The position numbers were made by a program, and so were the translations under genes. DNA of 31,711 nucleotides from an uncultured Collinsella sp. (lineage in GTDB: Bacteria; Actinomycetota; Coriobacteriia; Coriobacteriales; Coriobacteriaceae): contig CAAEHI010000057.1 of NCBI GenBank assembly GCA_900755685.1, positions 1-31,711 of the forward strand, written 5' to 3'. A model generated the notes under the pieces. It had not been told where the DNA came from. It ran no database searches and was given only the letters and a program-made list of their open reading frames with translations. Positions 1-7,058 of this stretch are shown here, piece by piece. How positions within the stretch are numbered: position 1 is the first letter of the stretch; each line of letters starts with the position of its first letter.

Positions 1-108
1 GCCTTCACGCAGCGAAGCTGTTGGAATAAATGCGACTTTTTTATTTTCAATTTCTTCCTTTATCAGACTTCCTACACTTGAAAAGTGCGAACATAAAAAA
101 ATTTTCAT
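1..108 (-). CDS. Peptidase E-like / type 1 glutamine amidotransferase-like protein (N-terminal fragment)
   Basis: The first 36 codons of a minus-strand gene are visible; the rest lies beyond the left edge. It starts at ATG 108-106, seven to nine bases after a good AGGAG site. The fragment begins MKIFLCSHFSSVGSL and reaches a VAFIPTAS segment. That beta-strand followed by IPTAS is typical of the dipeptidase E (S51) / class I glutamine amidotransferase-like family, in which a later Ser-His pair cleaves Asp-X dipeptides or has an unknown substrate. The catalytic part is outside the window, so activity cannot be judged. Base composition is strikingly AT-rich (runs of A and T, AAA/ATT/TTT codons) compared with all other genes here, which suggests recent acquisition. 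The family call rests on a short N-terminus. Confidence 0.6.
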   Translation of the reverse strand, partial: MKIFLCSHFSSVGSLIKEEIENKKVAFIPTASLREG

Positions 109-212
109 CAATATTCTCCTTCATATATAAATTCTTATTTGTTGAACTAGGCCGTGTATACCATACTCTCCAATGAAAGAACGCCCTGATATAGCGTAAT
201 TTGCTGTTTTCC

Positions 213-340
213 TACGTACGTGCGTACACACTCCACAGGAATTCTAAGGGCCCTGCCCCCTTAGCACACGGACTTTGGAACAAAGACTAGTGTGTTACGC
301 CTTGCCAGAGGTGTACAGGCTCCCGGTACGCACGTACGCA
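213..340. other. Structured non-coding element closed by a 13-bp inverted repeat
   Basis: A perfect 13-bp inverted repeat pairs 215-227 (CGTACGTGCGTAC) with 326-338. It extends imperfectly outward through TTGCTG near 201-206 and CAGCAA at 339-344. Two adjacent hairpins lie inside: CTAAGGG/CCCTTAG at 244-264, and a two-part stem at 265-294 with CACAC/GTGTG outside and CTTTG/CAAAG inside. The layout looks like a multi-branch junction RNA or a cruciform-prone DNA element. It lies between the minus-strand terminators of the dehydrogenase gene and the start of the peptidase E-like gene, so on the minus strand it could be that gene's leader. I cannot assign it to a known RNA family, and no convincing ORF runs through it. 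Confidence 0.5.
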
Positions 341-402
341 GCAATTGCCATCAATGCGCCATATAAGTGGCGATCAAGTTCGCATAAAGCGACCTTGGTT
401 CC

Positions 403-446
403 GCAAAATAAAAGGCAGGATACCATCACCACGATGATATCCTGCC
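403..446 (-). terminator. Rho-independent terminator (third of three, minus strand)
   Basis: A 14-bp stem with one mismatch pairs 414-427 with 433-446 around a 5-base loop. On the minus strand the hairpin is followed by TTTTATTTT (complement of 404-413). It is downstream of two other minus-strand terminators, with no gene between them. Confidence 0.65.
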
Positions 447-499
447 TCTGTTCGTTCCTGTTTACCGTTCCGAGTAGCCCTTCCGCAGAATTTCCGATA

Positions 500-550
500 A
501 ACAAAAAACGTACCCGAACCCTTTCTCGTAAAAGAATCGGGTTCGAGTAC
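500..550 (-). terminator. Rho-independent terminator (second of three, minus strand)
   Basis: A 12-bp stem with one mismatch pairs 510-521 with 539-550, with a partly paired loop. On the minus strand it is followed by GTTTTTTGTT (complement of 500-509). The GGTTCGA in its arm resembles a tRNA T-loop but the flanking stem does not pair as one. Confidence 0.65.
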
Positions 551-566
551 GAACTGAATGGTGGTG

Positions 567-611
567 CAATAAAAAACCACCACAAAGGTACTGCTCCCTT
601 GTGGTGGTTTT
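567..611 (-). terminator. Rho-independent terminator of the glycerol dehydrogenase-like gene
   Basis: A 13-bp perfect stem (AAAACCACCACAA at 573-585 with 599-611) is extended by two further pairs beyond a mismatch. On the minus strand it is followed by TTTTTTATTGC. It begins 10 bases after the stop codon of the minus-strand gene. Nearly the same stem recurs as the plus-strand terminator at 8363-8411. Confidence 0.8.
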
Positions 612-620
612 GGGTTAGAG

Positions 621-1703
621 CTAGAGGGTGTGGCCGTAGGCGTTGGCAGCCTTGATGGCGGCGGCGAATTTTTCGTCGGTGAAGGGCTCCGGGTTGCCTT
701 GCTTCCACTCGTTGGTGGCGTGTGCGTATTCGCACAGGGCAGGGATGTCGGCCTCGGAAAGTCCGACCTGCTCAAGCGTTACGGGCAGGCCCATCTGCTT
801 GTTAAAGGCGGCGTAGCGTTCAAGGCTCTCGGTATCGCCCGTGTAGGCGAACAGCACGAGCACGCCCAGGCTTACGACCTCGCCGTGCAGGTAAGTGCCC
901 TCGCGCGGAATGCTGCAGGTGGCGTTGTAGAACGCGTGCGCCACGCTCGAGTTGTAGTAGTAATCGTTTTGGTTGGTCAGGTTGGAGACGTAGCCCGTGT
1001 TGACCACGATGTCGAGCGCGATCTGCTTGACGGCCTCGCTCGACAGGTTCTGGCGCACGTCCTCAAGACCCTGGACGCCATAGGTAAACAGTGGCTCGGA
1101 ACAGGTGTGGGCGAGCGCCAGGCCAAGACCGGCGGTGTGCTCCAGGTTGCCGGCGCTCGTGGCGTACTCGACCTCAGGCTGTTTAGACAGGGCATCGCCC
1201 ACGCCGGCCCAGAAGTACTCTGCCGGTGCCTCGGCGATGATCTTGGGGTTGATGAAGATGTGCGCCGGTCTGTTGGGGTACGAATAGCCCTCGAGCGAGC
1301 CGTCGTCGTTATACACGACGGCAATGGCGGTCGCGGCCGAGCAGTTGGAGCAGATCGTCGGCACCGTAAAGATGATCTTCTTGAGCTCGATAGCTGCGGT
1401 CTTCACGGTGTCGAGCGCCTTGCCGCCGCCGCATGCGATAAGCACGTCGGCTTCCTGGCAGGCAGGGGAGTTTACGACCTTGGCGATATTTGCGCGCGTA
1501 CTGTTGGTGCCGTAGACGCGCGTCTCCAGAATTTCGACGTCGGTACCCGCCAGCGCAGCTTCGATACCGGGAAGTGCTGCGGCCAGTGCCCGCTTGCCAC
1601 CGATGATCGCGACCTTCTTCGCGCCGTACTCGGCCAGCGCGCCGGGCAGCTCGTCAAAGCAATCCTCGCCAACGGTGTAGTCGCTCATTCCAATCGTGCG
1701 CAT
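621..1703 (-). CDS. Iron-containing alcohol dehydrogenase family, glycerol dehydrogenase-like
   Basis: A 360-residue member of the group III (iron/zinc) alcohol dehydrogenase family, closest in pattern to glycerol dehydrogenase GldA. Those enzymes oxidise glycerol to dihydroxyacetone with NAD in the cytoplasm. The N-terminal Rossmann half carries the GGGKALDT nucleotide-binding motif (residues 92-99). Metal ligands fit Asp170 (VGDALSK), His256 (SVAHAF) and His273 (YLHGEVVSLG). The length is normal for the family. The start at 1703 is supported by AGAAGG eight bases upstream; ATG at codon 6 is possible. The gene stands alone with its own terminator and no dihydroxyacetone kinase is adjacent. 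The substrate may therefore be another polyol or alcohol, and I leave the symbol empty. Confidence 0.85.
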   Translation of the reverse strand: MRTIGMSDYTVGEDCFDELPGALAEYGAKKVAIIGGKRALAAALPGIEAALAGTDVEILETRVYGTNSTRANIAKVVNSPACQEADVLIACGGGKALDTVKTAAIELKKIIFTVPTICSNCSAATAIAVVYNDDGSLEGYSYPNRPAHIFINPKIIAEAPAEYFWAGVGDALSKQPEVEYATSAGNLEHTAGLGLALAHTCSEPLFTYGVQGLEDVRQNLSSEAVKQIALDIVVNTGYVSNLTNQNDYYYNSSVAHAFYNATCSIPREGTYLHGEVVSLGVLVLFAYTGDTESLERYAAFNKQMGLPVTLEQVGLSEADIPALCEYAHATNEWKQGNPEPFTDEKFAAAIKAANAYGHTL

Positions 1704-1817
1704 AGCAACCTTCTTTCGTTCGATAAAGTGCTTTCAGGTATTTTGCTCCAAGAGAAGGTCCACAGCCGCGAGAAATTTCGAACGTATAAAACCAGTGTTG
1801 AGGGTTTTTCGCCGGCG

Positions 1818-1846
1818 TTGAACGTGCTAGCATACTCCGCATAAGC
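1818..1846 (+). promoter_or_regulatory. Possible promoter for the ileS T-box transcript
   Basis: An extended -10-like TGCTAGCAT at 1825-1833 would start transcription near 1840, just before the first T-box stem. No good -35 hexamer sits 17 bases upstream. The position fits, but the sequence match is weak. In the rest of 1704-1847 I see no gene, only presumed divergent promoter DNA for the minus-strand dehydrogenase. Confidence 0.35.
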
Positions 1847-1847
1847 G

Positions 1848-2146
1848 TTGATGGGGACGAGTAGTCGGCCGTCCGCATGCTACAGAGAGCGGGGAGCGCT
1901 GAGAACCCGTGCATGCGACCGATGAAAATCACCCCGGAGCTGCGGTCCCAACGGACGTGCCGCGCAGGTTCGTCTTAGTAGACATCGCCGAGATGGTCGT
2001 CGATACAGACCAGCCGAGTAACGGATGCGAGCGCGCGGCGACGCGAGCGAGGGCATCTAAGCTGGGTGGTTAAGCGAAGAGCTTTTACGGACAGACTGTC
2101 CGTTTTGTGGCGCTTCGTCCCAGCTTGTAGGGACGGGCGCTTTTTT
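1848..2146 (+). promoter_or_regulatory. T-box riboswitch, isoleucine (AUC specifier), transcriptional
   Basis: This leader reads uncharged tRNA-Ile and controls ileS by antitermination. Stem I closes through GACGA/TCGTC near 1854-1858 and 1971-1975 and contains the conserved AGAGAGC block and GCTGAGAACCC. The specifier loop shows GAAAATCACCCCGGAGC with ATC at 1928-1930, the isoleucine codon, followed by the conserved A. In the antiterminator, AAGCTGGG (2059-2066) pairs with CCCAGCTT (2119-2126), and CGAAG (2075-2079) pairs with CTTCG (2113-2117). These leave a bulge whose TGGT (2067-2070) is complementary to the ACCA end of tRNA-Ile. The competing terminator is a 10-bp stem at 2110-2140 followed by six T (2141-2146). 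A perfect hairpin ACGGACA/TGTCCGT sits in the antiterminator loop. Confidence 0.93.
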
Positions 2147-2189
2147 GGTGCCCAGAGGGCGTGCGCGCCCATGACAAGAAAGGGGTACC

Positions 2190-4991
2190 GTGGCAAACGA
2201 GTACAAGCAGACGATGAATCTGCCCAAAACCGGATTTCCCATGCGTGCCGGTCTTTCCAAGTCCGAGCCAAAGCGACTCAAGGACTGGCAGGACAACAAG
2301 GTCTACGAGCAAGTTCTAAAGAAGAACGAGGGTCACAAGAAGTTCGTGCTGCACGACGGCCCTCCGTACGCCAACGGCCCGATCCACATCGGCCACGCCA
2401 TGAACAAGATCTCCAAGGACATGATCAACCGTTACTGGATGATGCAGGGCTATGAGGTTCCCTATGTTCCCGGTTGGGACTGCCACGGTCAGCCGATCGA
2501 ACATAAGGTCGAGGAGAAGCTCGGCACCGAGAAGTTCAACCAGACCTCCACGGCTAAGATCCGCGAGCTTTGCAACAAGTTCGCTGTCGAGAACATCGAG
2601 CTCCAGAAGGCTGGCTTCCGTCGCCTTGGCGTGCTTGGCGACTGGGACAACCCGTATCTGACGCTCTATCACCAGCATGACGCCGCCGACATTGAGGTCT
2701 TCAAGGCCATGTTCGACAGGGGCATGATCTATCGCGGCCACAAGCCCGTCCACTGGTGCAAGCACTGCCACACCGCGCTGGCCGAGGCTGAGATCGAGTA
2801 CTCCGACGAGACGAGCCCGTCCATCTTCGTGCGCTTTGAGATGACCTCCAAGCCCGCCGGTCTCGAGAACTTCGACGGCCCGGTCGACTTTATCATCTGG
2901 ACGACCACGCCGTGGACCATCCCCTCCGACCAGGCAGTTTCCCTCAAGCCCGGCGCCGCCTACGTCGCCGTTGAGCACGACGGCCGCGCCGAGGTCATGC
3001 TCGAGGACCTGGCTCCTAAGTGCTGCGAGGAGTTTGGCTGGGAGTACACTCCGGTTATGGTCGACGGCAAGCCCTATGTGGTTCCCGCCGAGACCTTCCA
3101 CCACATCCACTACAAGCAGCCGATCTTCGACGGTGTCGAGGGCGTGGCGCTGCTGGCCGATTACGTCGGTGTCGATGACGGTACCGGTATTGTCCACAAC
3201 TCGCCCGGCCACGGCGTCGACGACTACTTTGCCTGCCTCAAGGAGGGCATCACCGACATCTGCATGCCGGTCGATGACGACGGCAAGTTCTACACCGGCG
3301 AGGAGTTTGGCACCGGTGGCCCCTTCAGCGGTATGGATACCGATGAGGCCAACCCGCACATCATCGAGTTCCTGCGCGAGCGCGGCACCCTGGTCCTCGA
3401 GAAGAAGATCACGCACAGCTATCCGCACTGCTGGCGCTGCAAGCATCCGGTGCTCTTCCGTGCTACCGACCAGTGGTTCGTCTCGATGGACAAGACCGGT
3501 TTGCGCGAGCAGGCTGGCAAGGAGGTCCGTGAGAACGTCAAGTGGTATCCGGCCCACGCGGCAAACCGCATCGGCGCCATGGTCGAGCAGCGTCCCGACT
3601 GGTGCATCAGCCGTCAGCGCAACTGGGGCGTGCCTATCCCCAGCTACACCTGCGCCGACTGCGGCGAGAAGGTCATGAACGACGCCACGCTCGACGCCGT
3701 CATCAAGCTCTTCCACGAGAAGGGCTCCGACGCCTGGTTCACCGACGCTCCCGAGAGTTACCTGGGCGAGGCTTGCGTTTGCCCCAAGTGTGGCGGCCAT
3801 CACCTCAAGGCTGATAAGGACATTCTCGACGTGTGGTGGGACTCCGGCGTGTCCTGGAAGGCCGTCTGCGAGTATCGACCCGAGCTTGAGTACCCGGCTG
3901 ACGTGTATCTCGAGGGCTCCGACCAGCATCGCGGTTGGTTCCAGAGCTCGCTGCTCACCTCGGTGGGTGCCAACGGCCATGCTCCGTACAAGGCGGTCGT
4001 CTCGCAGGGCTTCACGCTCGATGGCCAGGGCCGCAAGATGTCCAAGTCGCTCGGCAACGTCATCGACCCCAACAAGGTCTGCGACGAGATGGGCGCTGAC
4101 ATCATCCGTCTGTGGGTTGCCTCCGTCGACACCAGCTCCGACGTCTCCATCGACCATGAGATTCTCGCTCGTACGTCCGATGCCTACCGTCGTTTCCGCA
4201 ACACGCTGCGCTTCCTGCTCTCCGAGCTCGAGGGTCAGTTTGAGCCCGAGACCGACGGCGTCGCCTTTGCCGACCTGCTGCCGCTCGACAAGCTCATGGT
4301 TGCCCGCCTGACTCAGGTTCAGGCCGAGGTCGACGACGCTTACTCTTGCTACGAGTTCCCGCGCGCTTACCGTGCGCTTTATGACTTCGTGGTTACCGAG
4401 CTTTCCAACGTGTACCTCGACGCCCTGAAGGACCGTCTGTACTGCGATAAGCCCGGCTCGCTCGAGCGCCGCAGCGCCCAGACCGTGCTGGCCGAGCTCT
4501 TCTCGATGCTCATGCGCGACCTGCAGCCGATTTTGTCCTACACCGTCGACGAGGCCATGGCATATGCGCCCGCCGGCTGCGTCGATCACCAGAAGTACGC
4601 CGCGCTGCTCGATTGGTACAAGTCGCCCATCACGGTCGATGAGGCCAACGAGTTTGAGGGCGTGCTCGAGGCTTCTCTTGAGCTCCGTAGTGCCGTGACC
4701 AAGGCCCTTGAGGATGCCCGTTCTGCCGGCACCTTCACCAAGAGCCAGCAGGTTCGCGTCAAGGCGGCCGTTCCCGCCGAGATGTACGCGCTGCTGACCG
4801 GTGATAAGGCCGTCGACCTGGCCGAGTTCTACATCGTCTCCGATGTTGAGCTGACCCAGGGCGAGGAACTCTCCGTTGCCATTGAAGCTGCCGAGGGCGA
4901 GTGCTGCGACCGTTGCTGGAACTACCGCACCACCGTTGGCGAGTACAACGGCCACGCACATATTTGCAAGCGCTGCGCCGGTGCTTTGTAG
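2190..4991 (+). CDS. ileS: Isoleucyl-tRNA synthetase
   Basis: A class Ia synthetase of 933 residues that charges tRNA-Ile with isoleucine and edits misactivated valine. The HIGH motif is at residues 66-69 (PIHIGHAMNK) and KMSKS at 616-620 (GRKMSKSLGN). The CP1 editing region lies between them, with TTTPWTIPSDQA. The C-terminus carries a zinc-binding CxxC...CxxC finger (Cys906, 909, 926, 929) typical of the bacterial type. The start is GTG at 2190, six bases after AAGAAAGG. It is monocistronic by context: the T-box leader is upstream, and a non-coding segment ending in a terminator follows. Length, motifs and leader agree, so the call is firm. Confidence 0.98.
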   Translation: MANEYKQTMNLPKTGFPMRAGLSKSEPKRLKDWQDNKVYEQVLKKNEGHKKFVLHDGPPYANGPIHIGHAMNKISKDMINRYWMMQGYEVPYVPGWDCHGQPIEHKVEEKLGTEKFNQTSTAKIRELCNKFAVENIELQKAGFRRLGVLGDWDNPYLTLYHQHDAADIEVFKAMFDRGMIYRGHKPVHWCKHCHTALAEAEIEYSDETSPSIFVRFEMTSKPAGLENFDGPVDFIIWTTTPWTIPSDQAVSLKPGAAYVAVEHDGRAEVMLEDLAPKCCEEFGWEYTPVMVDGKPYVVPAETFHHIHYKQPIFDGVEGVALLADYVGVDDGTGIVHNSPGHGVDDYFACLKEGITDICMPVDDDGKFYTGEEFGTGGPFSGMDTDEANPHIIEFLRERGTLVLEKKITHSYPHCWRCKHPVLFRATDQWFVSMDKTGLREQAGKEVRENVKWYPAHAANRIGAMVEQRPDWCISRQRNWGVPIPSYTCADCGEKVMNDATLDAVIKLFHEKGSDAWFTDAPESYLGEACVCPKCGGHHLKADKDILDVWWDSGVSWKAVCEYRPELEYPADVYLEGSDQHRGWFQSSLLTSVGANGHAPYKAVVSQGFTLDGQGRKMSKSLGNVIDPNKVCDEMGADIIRLWVASVDTSSDVSIDHEILARTSDAYRRFRNTLRFLLSELEGQFEPETDGVAFADLLPLDKLMVARLTQVQAEVDDAYSCYEFPRAYRALYDFVVTELSNVYLDALKDRLYCDKPGSLERRSAQTVLAELFSMLMRDLQPILSYTVDEAMAYAPAGCVDHQKYAALLDWYKSPITVDEANEFEGVLEASLELRSAVTKALEDARSAGTFTKSQQVRVKAAVPAEMYALLTGDKAVDLAEFYIVSDVELTQGEELSVAIEAAEGECCDRCWNYRTTVGEYNGHAHICKRCAGAL

Positions 4992-5021
4992 GTTACGGCG
5001 TTCGTAGAACGCCGTAACCTA
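4989..5021. repeat. Perfect 15-bp palindrome overlapping the ileS stop codon
   Basis: TAGGTTACGGCGTTC (4989-5003) is the exact reverse complement of 5007-5021, with a 3-base GTA loop. The ileS TAG stop is the outermost part of the left arm. No T-run follows on either strand, so it is not a standard terminator. It could act as an mRNA 3' end stabiliser or be an insertion-type repeat. Confidence 0.75.
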
Positions 5022-5212
5022 CCGACGCTGCAAACGCCCCTAAGCTGCAATCTGACGTTCAATCGTCGGTCGCGTACCAAAGTACGCTTCCCTCCTCTTT
5101 CACGTCACCTTGCTCGCTTAGGGACGTTTTCGCTGTTGGTGACGATAGCGCGGCGTTTCCATTGCTGGAGCTAAAGGTTTTCTTTCGCTTTCGCTCTTAG
5201 TCGAAAGCTATC
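5022..5212. other. Non-coding segment with interleaved inverted repeats
   Basis: No credible gene is seen here. Several complementary pairs are present: 5032-5045 with 5116-5129 (14 bases, one mismatch), 5054-5057 with 5064-5067, GCGTAC/GTACGC at 5072-5087, CGTCACC 5103-5109 with GGTGACG 5138-5144, and GCTTTCG/CGAAAGC at 5187-5208. The first and fourth pairs interleave, so they would form a pseudoknot or alternative folds. It may be an intergenic repeat family or a small RNA; the strand is undetermined. Confidence 0.45.
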
Positions 5213-5251
5213 AAGCGACATTCCGTTATTCGGAATGTCGCTTTCTTTTTA
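5213..5251 (+). terminator. Rho-independent terminator downstream of ileS
   Basis: A perfect 13-bp stem (AAGCGACATTCCG at 5213-5225 with 5231-5243) has a 5-base loop and is followed by TTCTTTTTA. It ends the ileS transcript about 220 bases past the stop codon. The remaining 112 bases to lspA show no gene and no clear promoter. Confidence 0.9.
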
Positions 5252-5363
5252 TGCGGGTTATTTATCTGGCGTTAGCGAATATGTCGTGCGCTCTGCGTGT
5301 GGCAATATAAGATGGTTAATTGCGTTAAACGGAATTCGATGTTCTTGAGGGTAGGGGATTGAT

Positions 5364-5963
5364 TTGGGTCGTACTGGGGATATGACGCCGCCTTTGCGTT
5401 GGCGGTTGGGTGTTGCTGGTGGGGTGGCGCTGGTGGTGCTGCTTGTTGACCAGTTGACCAAGCTTGCGGTTCGTGCCGTGGGCGATGCACTGCATGTGAC
5501 CGTCATCCCCGGCGTGATCGACTTCCTGTTTGTCCGCAATATCGGCGCTGCCTTTAGCATGGGCGAGGGACATGGCATCGCGTTTGCCGTGCTGGCGCTG
5601 GCGGTCATTGTCGCTATTGCCGTGTACCTCGTTCGTGCACCCCAGCTCGCCCATCTTGAGGTTGTGGGCATGGCGATGGTTGCGGGCGGTGCTATCGGCA
5701 ACGCTATCGATCGTTTGGCCTTTGGCTTCGTGACCGATTTTATTGCCACCACCTTCATCGACTTTCCCGTCTTCAATGTGGCCGATATCGGCATTACGGT
5801 CGGTGTTGTGCTGGCGCTTATCGGTTACATGTTCTTGAGTCCCGCCGCTCGCGAGGTCGATGCGACTGCTGAGCTCAATGCCCGTGATGAGGCCCGCGCT
5901 AAGCGCAAAGCCAAGCAGCGTGGGGAGCGTGCCCGCAAGATTCGCGAAAGGAATGAGCGTTAA
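5364..5963 (+). CDS. lspA: Lipoprotein signal peptidase (signal peptidase II)
   Basis: An inner-membrane aspartic protease that removes signal peptides from diacylglyceryl-modified prolipoproteins. Conserved blocks are visible: VDQLTK (29-33 region), VRNIGAAFS (58-66), GNAIDRL with Asn113 and Arg117, TDF with catalytic Asp125, and FNVAD with catalytic Asp141. Four hydrophobic segments fit the family. The frame opens at TTG 5364, about seven bases after GTAGGGG. ATG at 5382 is the alternative and has only a close GGGG. At 199 residues it is longer than the usual 150-170 because of a highly charged, Arg/Lys-rich C-terminal tail of about 35 residues, probably cytosolic. The stop overlaps the rluD start (TAATG). 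Confidence 0.93.
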   Translation: MGRTGDMTPPLRWRLGVAGGVALVVLLVDQLTKLAVRAVGDALHVTVIPGVIDFLFVRNIGAAFSMGEGHGIAFAVLALAVIVAIAVYLVRAPQLAHLEVVGMAMVAGGAIGNAIDRLAFGFVTDFIATTFIDFPVFNVADIGITVGVVLALIGYMFLSPAAREVDATAELNARDEARAKRKAKQRGERARKIRERNER

Positions 5964-6976
5964 TGGCCGACATCCATATTCTTGTTGCCGACGATTGCTC
6001 TGGCCAGCGTCTCGACGCCTTTCTGGGTGCCAACGACGGCTGCCCCACGCGCTCTGCCTGCGCGCATCTGATCGAGGGCGGCGCCGTAATCGTGAACGGC
6101 GAGACCTGTCTGTCAAAAAAGTATGCCGTACGCGCCAGTGACCGCATCTCGGTCGACCTGCCCGAGCCACACGATTCCACCGATGTGATTCCCGAGGCCA
6201 TCCCGCTCGACATTCGCTATGAGGACGACTATCTCATTGTGCTCTCCAAGCAGCGCGGGCTGGTGTGCCATCCCGCCCACGGCCACGAGAGCGGCACGCT
6301 TGCGAACGCCTTGGTCTACCACTGCGGTATCGATCATCTTGGTACCGTGCAGGGTGAGGACCGCCCCGGCATCGTGCATCGCCTGGATCGCGATACCTCG
6401 GGCCTTATGCTCGCGGCAAAAGACGACGACACCCAGCGCGCGCTTCAAAATCTCATTCGCACGCGTACGCTCGACCGCCGCTATATCACGCTTGTCCACG
6501 GGCACATCGCCATGGACGAGGGCACCATCAATACCGGTATCGCCCGTTCTACGCGCGACCGCGTCAAGATGGCGGTTTCGGACGACCCCTTTGCCCGTCA
6601 GGCCATTACGACCTTTAAAGTCCTCGAGCGCTTTGATTCCACGCGCTTTGACGATGGTTATACGCTCGTTGAGTGCCATCTGTTTACCGGTCGCACGCAC
6701 CAGATTCGCGTGCATATGCGTCATATCAACCACGCCTGCGTGGGCGATCCACTCTACGGCAAGTGCGATGCGCGCGCCGACCAGGGCCTGACCAGGCAGT
6801 TCCTTCATTCCTGGCGCGTGGCGTTCGACCATCCCGTGACGGGGGAGCGCATTGAGTGCCGCGACGAGTTGCCGTGGGATCTCGCTGCGGTTCTCGACGA
6901 TCTGGCTCCGCGCTCGCTCGGTCGCACGGCCGTTGGAGATGAAATCGTTCCGCAGCTCGGTCTTCTCGAAGCCTAG
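5963..6976 (+). CDS. rluD: RluA-family 23S rRNA pseudouridine synthase
   Basis: Converts specific uridines to pseudouridine in structured RNA. An S4-like RNA-binding domain occupies roughly residues 1-75. The synthase domain follows, with motif HRLDRDTSG at 139-147, in which Asp142 is the expected catalytic nucleophile, and the later GRTHQIRVHMRHINH block. The length of 337 residues is normal for RluD/RluA proteins. The ATG at 5963 shares its first base with the lspA stop, and GAAAGGA lies just upstream. lspA followed by rluD is a very common bacterial pair. The exact target uridines cannot be read from sequence; RluD is the best family-level name rather than a proven specificity. Confidence 0.9.
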   Translation: MADIHILVADDCSGQRLDAFLGANDGCPTRSACAHLIEGGAVIVNGETCLSKKYAVRASDRISVDLPEPHDSTDVIPEAIPLDIRYEDDYLIVLSKQRGLVCHPAHGHESGTLANALVYHCGIDHLGTVQGEDRPGIVHRLDRDTSGLMLAAKDDDTQRALQNLIRTRTLDRRYITLVHGHIAMDEGTINTGIARSTRDRVKMAVSDDPFARQAITTFKVLERFDSTRFDDGYTLVECHLFTGRTHQIRVHMRHINHACVGDPLYGKCDARADQGLTRQFLHSWRVAFDHPVTGERIECRDELPWDLAAVLDDLAPRSLGRTAVGDEIVPQLGLLEA

Positions 6977-6994
6977 CCAGTATTAGGTGGTTTC

Positions 6995-7021
6995 TTGAAC
7001 TCGGTAAGCCTGCGGTAAGAT
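6995..7021 (+). promoter_or_regulatory. Possible promoter for the GT2 gene
   Basis: TTGAAC at 6995-7000 and TAAGAT at 7016-7021 are separated by 15 bases, shorter than ideal. They lie in the 82-base gap between rluD and the glycosyltransferase start. Confidence 0.35.
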
Positions 7022-7058
7022 ATACGATTGTTTACGTTACGCGTTGCTGGGAGCCTGC

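Noticed and set aside
537..553. tRNA-like T-loop sequence GGTTCGAGTAC
   Set aside because: Flanking five-base stems do not pair as a T-arm and no acceptor or anticodon arms exist; it is the arm of a terminator.
275..735. Short frames across the hairpin region on both strands
   Set aside because: They run through three terminator hairpins, lack ribosome sites and have compositionally odd products.
630..1844. 404-codon plus-strand frame over the dehydrogenase gene
   Set aside because: Antisense to a gene with clear family motifs; the frame runs through a terminator and promoter region without a proper start.
2171..2189. ATG at 2171 as the start of ileS or a leader peptide
   Set aside because: It is out of frame with ileS and overlaps the ribosome binding site; GTG 2190 gives the standard IleRS N-terminus.
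2316..4961. 881-codon open frame antisense to ileS
   Set aside because: It is the mirror of a GC-rich, codon-biased gene, and the product is repetitive Leu/Val/Gly/Asp-rich with no domain pattern. The IleRS frame has all motifs.
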